From Polyangia bacterium (lineage in GTDB: Bacteria; Myxococcota_A; Polyangia; Polyangiales; Polyangiaceae), in contig JAUILJ010000370.1 of the NCBI GenBank assembly GCA_030433055.1, forward strand, positions 1 to 7,642: 7,642 nucleotides of DNA. The letters run 5' to 3'. The notes under the pieces were generated by a model, which made no database searches, was not told the DNA's origin, and saw only the letters and a list, made by a program, of their open reading frames with translations. The position numbers and the translations under genes are program-made. This document shows positions 1 to 5,251 of this stretch, in pieces (position 1 is the first letter of the stretch; each line of letters opens with the position of its first letter).

Positions 1-1309
1 CGTTGGTGAGCGGCGTCGAGACGTCCTCGACCACGACGTCTCCGATCAGGCCGGGCCAGCGCCGATCCACCGCCGCGCGCAGGCTCTCCGCGCACTCCGT
101 CTTGAACGCGTCGTACTCCTCGCCGCGCTTGAGCGCCTTCTTGTCTTGCCACCTGGCGAACGGCGCGAAGGGCGCGAGCGTCACCACCTCCAGCGTGCTC
201 ATGCCTTCAGGCGCCATCTGGTTCGTGTCGTCCTTGAGGGAGTTGGGGGAGAGGAAAAACGCGTAGTCTTCGGGGAGCTTGTCCCCCTGGAGCGCGTAGC
301 CGAACGCCGTCTCGACATCCCACGTGTGGTAGTCCCAGACGTTGAACGCGCCCAGGCCATGCTGACGCAAGTCACGGTTCAGCCCGTAGTACAGGCAGAG
401 CGAGCCGACGGAGGGGAGGTTCTTCTCCACCTTTCTGCGCAGCTTGCTAGGCACTGCCTCGGCGTCCAGCAGGCGACCGTAGGTCAGCGTCGGGTCGATC
501 GTGCTGATCACAATATCCGCAGGGAAGTAATCTCCGGATTGCAGTGAGACGCCGCTCACCTTGCCGCCCTCGGTGTGGATCTTCGCGACCTCGGCTCGGC
601 GCTTGTACACCACACCGAGCTTGCGCCCCGCGTCCACCAGGCCGTCGCGCAGGCTGCCGCTGCCGCCTCGAGGGAAGTAGCCGCCGCCGTCCAGGTAGTG
701 CACCAGCAGGCCAACGCCGAGCAACGCGGGCGCCTGACTCGGAGGCAAGCCGTAGTCTCCGCACTGCGCGCCGAGCACGCTCTGGAGCTTCGGGTTTCTG
801 ATGGTGCGCTCGAGGAATTGACCGTAGGTCTCCGTCGCCAGGCGCGCCACCCAGGGCAGGCTCAGCACCTTCTTGCCGTTGCTGACGTCGGCTCGCAGCA
901 GCGGCTGAAATGCCCGCACGACCTTGAAGTACCGGTCCAGGTCCGCTTGATCCTCGGGGAAGAGGTCGAGCAGGTTCTGACGATACCGCTCGATGCCCTT
1001 TGGGACCTTCACCTCGAAGCCGGGGAAGCGCAGCAGGTCGAAGCACTCCGGGTCCATCGGCGCCATCACGGCGCTCACGTCGATGCCGCAGCGATCGAGC
1101 ACTCGATACATGTCGCCGCCGGGGTCGCACTGGCCGACGTAGTGCACGCCGGGGTCGAAGTGGAACTTCTTGCGCTTGAAGGGGTTGAGGAAGCCGCCGA
1201 GCTGCTTCTCACGCTCCAGCGCCACGACCTCGAATCCCGCCTGAGCCAGACCCACAGCGGCCGTCAGTCCGCCTGCCCCGGTGCCAATCACCACTGCTCG
1301 CTTCGCCAT
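1..1309 (-). CDS. FAD-dependent oxidoreductase, RetSat / phytoene desaturase-like (3' end outside window)
   Basis: The reading frame stays open from ATG at 1309 to the left edge, giving 436 residues. The N-terminus is a Rossmann dinucleotide-binding fold: VVIGTGAGG at residues 6-14 (G9-x-G11-x-x-G14), with the acidic residue that binds the ribose at E32 in ALERE. It is followed by LGGF (37-40) and FDPGVHYVGQ (51-60), a signature of the all-trans-retinol 13,14-reductase / carotenoid isomerase / phytoene desaturase group. These enzymes use FAD to saturate, desaturate or isomerise polyenes or other hydrophobic substrates. A GAGGAG ribosome binding site at 1316-1321 lies 6 bases upstream and supports this start. 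Family members are usually around 500 residues, so the C-terminal FAD-closing segment probably lies beyond the window. It is transcribed away from the TetR gene, which probably controls it. The family call is firm, but the substrate cannot be read from sequence. Confidence 0.9.
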   Translation of the reverse strand, partial: MAKRAVVIGTGAGGLTAAVGLAQAGFEVVALEREKQLGGFLNPFKRKKFHFDPGVHYVGQCDPGGDMYRVLDRCGIDVSAVMAPMDPECFDLLRFPGFEVKVPKGIERYRQNLLDLFPEDQADLDRYFKVVRAFQPLLRADVSNGKKVLSLPWVARLATETYGQFLERTIRNPKLQSVLGAQCGDYGLPPSQAPALLGVGLLVHYLDGGGYFPRGGSGSLRDGLVDAGRKLGVVYKRRAEVAKIHTEGGKVSGVSLQSGDYFPADIVISTIDPTLTYGRLLDAEAVPSKLRRKVEKNLPSVGSLCLYYGLNRDLRQHGLGAFNVWDYHTWDVETAFGYALQGDKLPEDYAFFLSPNSLKDDTNQMAPEGMSTLEVVTLAPFAPFARWQDKKALKRGEEYDAFKTECAESLRAAVDRRWPGLIGDVVVEDVSTPLTN

Positions 1310-1493
1310 CTCGTGCTCCTCGACTCGCTTCGTCGCTCTCGCGTCAGCCGGACGCTCGCCATGTGAGCGCCGTTAACAATGTTATTGGTGTTTACATTGC
1401 GGGACCCATTGGGTCAAGCTGGAGCAACGGTTCTCCTCCCCCCCAAACCCCCTTGGCCGCGGATCTGCAGCAGTTCCGGGCACGCAGGAGTGT
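1310..1493. promoter_or_regulatory. Divergent promoter/operator region between oxidoreductase and tetR
   Basis: This 184-base gap must hold the start signals of both divergent genes. It contains two perfect inverted repeats: TAACAATGTTA (1374-1384) and GACCCATTGGGTC (1403-1415), with centres 30 bp apart, close to three helical turns. A further pair, CAATGT (1377-1382) and ACATTG (1394-1399), forms a wider inverted repeat overlapping the first. On the minus strand TTGACC (1417-1412) resembles a -35 box and overlaps the second palindrome, but the matching -10 (TAAACA, 1394-1389) is weak. The palindromes are seen directly. Their role as TetR operators is inferred from position. Confidence 0.55.
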
Positions 1494-2111
1494 ATGAAGA
1501 GCGCGATGGCCGCCCCCTATCACCACGGTTCCCTGCGCGAGGCGCTACTCGACGCTGCTGTGGATCTGGTGGTGGAGCGTGGGATCGAGGGCGTGTCGCT
1601 GCGTGAGCTTGCTCGGCAGGCAGGGGTCAGCAGCGCCGCGCCCTATCGGCATTTTCCGGACAAGGACGCGCTGCTGCGAGCCGTGGCCGCGCGAGGCTAT
1701 CAGCGCTTCGACCAGGCGCTGGCCGGTGTGGCCGAAGCGTACGGGAGCGCACCGGCTCTCGAGCGGGTCCAGCGGCTGGGGATCGCGTACGTCTGCTTTG
1801 CCGTGGGGCAACCGAACCTGTTCCGGCTGATCTTCGGTCCGGCGGTGCAGGGCGGCGGCCTCGATGCAGAGCTCGATGAAGCGCGCCATCGCGCGGCGAG
1901 TCACTTGCCGCGCGCGCTGGCAGAGCTGCAAGCCGAGGGGATCGCCACCTCCAGCAGCATCCACGAGCTGACCGAGCTCGCCTGGGCGCTGGTGCACGGT
2001 GTCGCGACTCTGTACCTGGATGGCCTGGTCGGTGACGGTCAACCCGAGAGCGCCGAGCGAGCCGCGGAGCGGGTCACTCGGCAGCTGGCAGCATTATTCC
2101 GTGCGGAGTGA
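1494..2111 (+). CDS. TetR/AcrR family transcriptional regulator, WHG-type C-terminal domain
   Basis: This is a 205-residue DNA-binding repressor of typical TetR length. The N-terminus has the family's common YHHGSLREALLDAA opening (9-22), then the helix-turn-helix at about 34-54 (SLRELARQAGVSSAAPYRHF) and the following KDALLRAV helix. The C-terminal ligand/dimer domain contains W164-ALVHG169, the motif that names the WHG (TetR_C_33) domain. Such proteins usually repress a neighbouring operon until a small hydrophobic ligand binds. The divergent oxidoreductase and the palindromes between them fit that role. The start is uncertain: AGGAG (1486-1490) lies only 3 bases before ATG 1494, and ATG 1506 four codons later would also leave the domain whole. 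The ligand is unknown. Confidence 0.93.
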   Translation: MKSAMAAPYHHGSLREALLDAAVDLVVERGIEGVSLRELARQAGVSSAAPYRHFPDKDALLRAVAARGYQRFDQALAGVAEAYGSAPALERVQRLGIAYVCFAVGQPNLFRLIFGPAVQGGGLDAELDEARHRAASHLPRALAELQAEGIATSSSIHELTELAWALVHGVATLYLDGLVGDGQPESAERAAERVTRQLAALFRAE

Positions 2112-2437
2112 GCCATGCGGGCTGGTGTCGCGTTGCCGGATGGCCGTGGCTTCGCTGTGTGCTGCTCCCGCGCGCGGCGGAAAAGTGTGTGTTGCTCGGA
2201 TCTATGTGACGAGGAGCTGGCCTTGTGACTGTTCGCGCCAGTCCACTCATGTTCTCCGAGTAGTCGCGCGGAGCAAATTCCGTGTGAGAACGCGGTAGGG
2301 CGCGTTCCCGTCGGGGGGGATGCTCGCGTACTGTCCTGATGGGGTCGTTTCGTAGATTCCATGCGGTTGCACATGAGGGCGGCTCGCCTCTCTCGAATGG
2401 CCTGAGTGGGGCGGGTGTGATCTCGTATGTTTCCATC
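2112..2437. other. 326-base intergenic stretch
   Basis: I find no credible gene here. The protease-like reading frame extends upstream to ATG 2339, but those 33 extra residues precede a good signal peptide and look non-coding. Visible items are a perfect 7-bp stem with a 6-base loop (2288-2307) and a TATGTT box (2426-2431) just before the chosen start of the next gene. Two TGTGAC copies (2205-2210, 2224-2229) lie 19 bases apart, and I do not assign them a function. Confidence 0.5.
2288..2307. terminator. Perfect 7-bp stem-loop downstream of tetR
   Basis: GAACGCG (2288-2294) and CGCGTTC (2301-2307) pair perfectly around the 6-base loop GTAGGG. It lies 177 bases after the tetR stop and 131 bases before the next gene's likely start. 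There is no T-tract, so a standard intrinsic terminator is doubtful. It could equally be an operator or a 5' element of the next transcript. Confidence 0.25.
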
Positions 2438-4093
2438 ATGGCAACATTATCGCTCTCACGTTTGTGTCCACGAGGTATCAACGTCGGCTTGGTCTGTGCG
2501 CTCTCTGCGCTGACCTGCGCGTGCGCTGCTCAAGTCGAGGAAGGAGAACAATCACTGTCGGACTCCGAGCAAGATGTCGTGTTCAACGACCCTGAGTGGG
2601 ACCGGATCACGGCCTTCGACGCGGACCCCACCCAGCATGTCATCGCCGGCTATGGCCGCGCGTCGGCACGGACTAGCTTGGGCTGTTCGGGGGTCTTGAT
2701 TAGCGACGACGTCTTGCTCAGCTCTACCACCTGCCGCGGCATTCCCCCCTCCCCAACCGCTCCAACTACGCTCAGCGCCGTCTTCGGTCGCTACGGAGAT
2801 GCTCCGACCGATTTCTCGCGGGGGATTGCCGAGGGGCGCAAACGCTTCGAGACCCATTTCGGTATCACAGCCGCGGAGAGCCGCAGCGCGGTCCCTGACG
2901 GCTCGTTGACCCGCTTCACTTGCTCCCTCGTGGACAGCGAGTTGACGAGCCTCGCGGGCAATGGTGCTGCGATCGACATCTGGCGTTGTGCCAGCAACGA
3001 CTTCACCCTGAACACCCAGCCCTTCGGCCGCCCCAGGACCTTTCGGATCCTGCCAGGTCAGGTCTGGGGGCACATGAACACGGCGTTCAACCCAATCCAC
3101 GCGGGCAAACCGCTGGGACAGGCAGTGACCGCGACCAGCGACGGTCGGCCCGCGCATTTTCCGGGCACGACCGCAGTGGTGCTCTCTCCCAATGGGAGCT
3201 TCTATGGTGGATCGGCTCCGCCCGAGTTCGGCGTCACCGGGGCCGACTGGCGTTGTGGCTCCGAGGGCGGGGGGATCTTCTCGACGAGCCGCGCTGCCCT
3301 GTTCGGGATCATATCCGGCGAGAAGACTCCGTTCTGGAACCCTGCCTGCTCCGCCAGTCCAATTCCGGATGACCCCATCACTTGGCAGTTTGGCCACAAC
3401 CTCGGCAACTACCTCGGCTCTCTCTCTGCGCTCTTCGAGGCTGAATCCAACTTCCCTTCGACCGACCCGATCAATGGAAGTTCGATCCACCTCGCGGCTG
3501 CGGTTGGACCCAACTCAGGGAGTTCGCGCACTGTCCTCTGTCCGACGAACTTCGCGCTCGCGGGCTTCGTCTCGACCTCGAACTCCGTGACCTTCGAGAA
3601 TGCCATGGCGAACTTCGGTGGAGTTTGCCTGCCCTACGAGCGGGTGCGTCCCCTGGGGATCACCGAGCGCCCCTCGAGCCCACAGATCGACTCGGCGCAG
3701 GTCAGCGTGTTTGGGAGCACCGGACTGCCAGTCGTTCGTGGCGCTGACTACAACACATACATTCACGAGAGCCTCACCGCGCCGTCAGCGAACGCGACGC
3801 AGAAGGTCGTGATGTGCCCACCTGGGTCATACGTATCCGGCATCACGCTGCGCTCCGACACGGTTCTGCGCTCCATGCCGAGCATCGAGTGCTCCGAGGT
3901 GACGGAGTTCTTCAACCCATTCAGCGGCACCCTCACGCGCAATATCTCGAGCGCGAGCAAACCAGGCTTCGGCGGCTTCAGCGGTTCGCTCGCCACCTCC
4001 GACTGCGGTCCCAAGAGCATCGCGGTGGGGCTGCTCGGGCGCTCCAACGGGGTCAACGCAACGCAGGCCAGGCTCTACTGCGTCGATCTCTAA
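2438..4093 (+). CDS. Exported trypsin-like pseudoprotease with C-terminal Cys-bounded repeats
   Basis: This is a 551-residue protein counted from ATG 2438. I chose that start because it gives an N-terminal signal peptide: Arg residues at 8 and 12, a hydrophobic core at about 14-27, then a small-residue, Cys-containing region near 27-31 and an acidic mature start. No lipobox is clean, so secretion versus lipidation is open. Residues 83-99 (CSGVLISDDVLLSSTTC) match the chymotrypsin-fold segment ending in AAHC, with the two Cys spaced 16 apart as in C42-C58, but the catalytic His is T98. D180 in AIDIW may correspond to the catalytic Asp. At 273-279, CGSEGGG stands where GDSGGP is expected, with E276 at the Ser site. 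Thus two of three catalytic residues appear lost. Residues 368-397, 460-485 and 523-548 are three related Cys-to-Cys repeats. There is no clear ribosome binding site; TATGTT (2426-2431) lies 6 bases before ATG, which would fit a leaderless message. The fold call is fairly secure; the function is unknown, perhaps binding rather than cleavage. Confidence 0.75.
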   Translation: MATLSLSRLCPRGINVGLVCALSALTCACAAQVEEGEQSLSDSEQDVVFNDPEWDRITAFDADPTQHVIAGYGRASARTSLGCSGVLISDDVLLSSTTCRGIPPSPTAPTTLSAVFGRYGDAPTDFSRGIAEGRKRFETHFGITAAESRSAVPDGSLTRFTCSLVDSELTSLAGNGAAIDIWRCASNDFTLNTQPFGRPRTFRILPGQVWGHMNTAFNPIHAGKPLGQAVTATSDGRPAHFPGTTAVVLSPNGSFYGGSAPPEFGVTGADWRCGSEGGGIFSTSRAALFGIISGEKTPFWNPACSASPIPDDPITWQFGHNLGNYLGSLSALFEAESNFPSTDPINGSSIHLAAAVGPNSGSSRTVLCPTNFALAGFVSTSNSVTFENAMANFGGVCLPYERVRPLGITERPSSPQIDSAQVSVFGSTGLPVVRGADYNTYIHESLTAPSANATQKVVMCPPGSYVSGITLRSDTVLRSMPSIECSEVTEFFNPFSGTLTRNISSASKPGFGGFSGSLATSDCGPKSIAVGLLGRSNGVNATQARLYCVDL

Positions 4094-4112
4094 TCGATTG
4101 GACTCACACCTG

Positions 4113-4361
4113 CTAAGCGACGCGCTTCCGCAAGCCCGCCTTCTTCTTGGGTTTGGGGGGAGGCGCGTCGTCGTCCGCCGCGGCCCGAATCAACGCATCG
4201 AAGGTCTTGGTCACGGCCTTGCGACGCGCCGTAAAGCTCGCGCTCTTCACGAAGCCCGGCTCTTCGCTCACTTGCGCTTCGATCTCGAGGAAGCGCGCCT
4301 TCCACCGCGTAGCCACATCACGACTCGACTGCCCGGCGGAGGACGCTCCCCAACTTCCCAT
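4113..4361 (-). CDS. Small hypothetical protein with Lys/Pro-rich C-terminus
   Basis: The reading frame encodes up to 82 residues from ATG 4361; a GTG at 4364 and an internal GTG at 4316 (67 residues) are alternatives. From 4316 onward nearly every codon ends in G or C, as expected of a real gene in this genome. The first 16 codons are less biased, so the shorter form may be the true one. The protein begins with a probable helix (ATRWKARFLEIEAQ), has a central ARRKAVTKTFDALIRAA helix, an acidic DDD patch, then a PPPKPKKK tail ending in basic residues. The basic tail could bind nucleic acid, but I recognise no family. It converges on the pseudoprotease gene, which ends 19 bases away. It is divergent from the small-protein/nucleotidyltransferase pair. 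No good ribosome binding site is seen. Confidence 0.55.
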   Translation of the reverse strand: MGSWGASSAGQSSRDVATRWKARFLEIEAQVSEEPGFVKSASFTARRKAVTKTFDALIRAAADDDAPPPKPKKKAGLRKRVA

Positions 4362-4397
4362 CACTCGACGCTACTCGAAGTCGGGTGCTGCGCGCGC

Positions 4398-4403
4398 TAT
4401 GCT
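4398..4403 (+). promoter_or_regulatory. Candidate -10 box for a leaderless message
   Basis: TATGCT sits 6 bases before GTG 4410, so transcription would begin at or next to the start codon. No ribosome binding site precedes that GTG, which agrees with a leaderless message. The matching -35 at 17-base spacing (TCGAAG, 4375-4380) is poor. The site is inferred from position and similarity to TATAAT only. Confidence 0.35.
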
Positions 4404-4409
4404 TTGCGG

Positions 4410-4601
4410 GTGGACGCTCTCGACGAAGACACTATCGAGCGCAGTCGGGCGACGTCTCCGGCGGAGAAGCTGCGTCAGGCTCTCGAGTGCATGGACGCCG
4501 GCTTTCGCCTCCAGCGCGCCAAGCTGCGCGCACGCTACCCCGAGGCGTCCGAGGAGGAGCTGGAACAGCGCTTCTTCGCCTGGCTGTGCCGTGAGGAGTG
4601 A
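4410..4601 (+). CDS. Small helical protein preceding AbiEii-like nucleotidyltransferase (possible antitoxin/partner)
   Basis: This is a 63-residue protein from GTG 4410. The open frame extends upstream to 4098, but that part runs antisense to the small minus-strand gene and reads as non-protein-like Arg/Gly-rich sequence; the conserved-looking part begins after GTG 4410. It is charged and helical: SPAEKLRQALECMDAG (about 16-31), then RLQRAKLRARYPEASEEELEQRFFAWL. I recall small proteins of this type, with a helix, the pattern RAxLRxRxPxASExE and a final AWL, next to nucleotidyltransferase genes in myxobacteria-like genomes, although I cannot name a Pfam family. Its stop overlaps the next gene's GTG start by 11 bases (4591-4601), so the two are translationally coupled. 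By analogy with AbiE-type pairs it may be an antitoxin or accessory subunit. It has no winged-helix domain like AbiEi and is far shorter. Role inferred. Confidence 0.75.
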   Translation: MDALDEDTIERSRATSPAEKLRQALECMDAGFRLQRAKLRARYPEASEEELEQRFFAWLCREE

Positions 4602-5193
4602 AGCTTCGACGGAGGTCGCGCTCTCCCATGCGACGGCGACGTTGAAGCGGTTGGGAATTCGCTATGCTCTGGTGGGTGGGCTTGCAGTCTCCGTGCGGAG
4701 CGAGATTCGCTTCACGCGCGATGTGGACCTCGCTGTGGCTGTTGGGGACGACAGCGAGGCAGAGCAAGTCATCTACCGATTGCGAGCCGAAGGCTACACG
4801 CCGGTCGCTACCGTCGAGCACGAGAAGCATGACCGATTAGCGACGGCCCGCCTTCGCTCCCCTTCGGGCATGGTCGTCGATCTGATCTTCGCCTCGAGTG
4901 GCATCGAGTCGGAGGTCGTTCGGCACGCCACCTCGTTCGACTACCCCGGAGTGGGGCCCATCGCTATTGCCGAACCTGAGGAGCTGCTAGCGATGAAGGT
5001 TCTATCGATGGCGGATGATCGCCTCCAAGATCGGATCGACGCGCAAAACCTCGTGAGGTGTAACGACATCGACCTTGGAAGGGTCAAGGCGCGGCTAAGC
5101 GAAATCACCGAGCGACATTACGACCGTGATCAGGACCTCCAACTGAAGCTAGAGGGCGTGTTGGCTAGCGGTTCACGCTCAGGGTCGAGTTGA
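4591..5193 (+). CDS. AbiEii-like nucleotidyltransferase
   Basis: This is a 200-residue protein of the DNA polymerase beta-like nucleotidyltransferase superfamily. It shows ALVGGLAVSVR (26-36), with the GG nucleotide-binding turn, and TRDVDLAV (42-49), with the metal-binding pair D44 and D46. A third Asp lies in VVDLIF at D97. The segment EPEELLAMKVL (128-138) with K136, followed by DRLQDRIDAQNL (143-154), matches the AbiEii/AbiGii core. AbiEii and MenT relatives transfer NTP nucleotides, in known cases to tRNA, blocking growth as toxins of type IV-like abortive infection systems. Here the activity is inferred, though all expected catalytic positions are present. GTG 4591 is chosen because it overlaps the upstream 63-residue gene by 11 bases and no later ATG fits. 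No ribosome binding site precedes it, so coupling is likely. An antibiotic-type nucleotidyltransferase role is less likely given the AbiEii-like C-terminal motif. Confidence 0.88.
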   Translation: MRSEASTEVALSHATATLKRLGIRYALVGGLAVSVRSEIRFTRDVDLAVAVGDDSEAEQVIYRLRAEGYTPVATVEHEKHDRLATARLRSPSGMVVDLIFASSGIESEVVRHATSFDYPGVGPIAIAEPEELLAMKVLSMADDRLQDRIDAQNLVRCNDIDLGRVKARLSEITERHYDRDQDLQLKLEGVLASGSRSGSS

Positions 5194-5215
5194 GTTCAGG
5201 GTGATACGCGCTCCC

Positions 5216-5251
5216 ATGCCGCCTGGAGAGGTGTTGTGTGAACCGTCATGA
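5216..5251 (+). CDS. Possible 11-codon leader ORF overlapping the DUF4365 start
   Basis: ATG 5216 opens an 11-residue frame (MPPGEVLCEPS) whose TGA stop (5249-5251) overlaps the DUF4365 start codon as ATGA. A GGAGAGG (5225-5231) lies inside it, 16 bases before ATG 5248, too far for ordinary initiation there. Coupled reinitiation from this tiny frame would explain how the downstream gene is translated. It has no homology support and could be chance. Confidence 0.2.
   Translation: MPPGEVLCEPS

Noticed and set aside
447..1366. Long open frames on both strands overlapping the oxidoreductase (minus 447-1130, plus 575-1366)
   Set aside because: The frame from ATG 1309 reads as a continuous FAD oxidoreductase with Rossmann motif; the others are out-of-frame, low-complexity Arg/Ala-rich sequence.
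2205..2229. Two TGTGAC copies 19 bases apart, resembling CRP half-sites
   Set aside because: They are direct rather than inverted repeats and have no clear promoter nearby, so chance is likely.
2339..2437. ATG 2339 as start of the pseudoprotease
   Set aside because: It would put 33 residues ahead of the signal peptide, blocking a normal export signal; no ribosome binding site precedes it.
2552..3490. Long open frame on the minus strand (312 codons) inside the pseudoprotease gene
   Set aside because: The plus strand has a signal peptide and chymotrypsin-fold landmarks; the antisense frame is Arg/Gly/Ala-rich with no motif, typical of a shadow in GC-rich DNA.
4098..4409. Upstream extension of the 63-residue protein to 167 residues
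   Set aside because: The extension runs antisense to a better-supported small minus-strand gene, looks non-protein-like, and GTG 4410 has its own promoter-like box.
4147..4590. Upstream extension of the nucleotidyltransferase to 348 residues
   Set aside because: The extra 148 residues are Arg/Ser/Ala-rich with no motif and overlap the 63-residue gene out of frame; the 200-residue form contains the whole domain.
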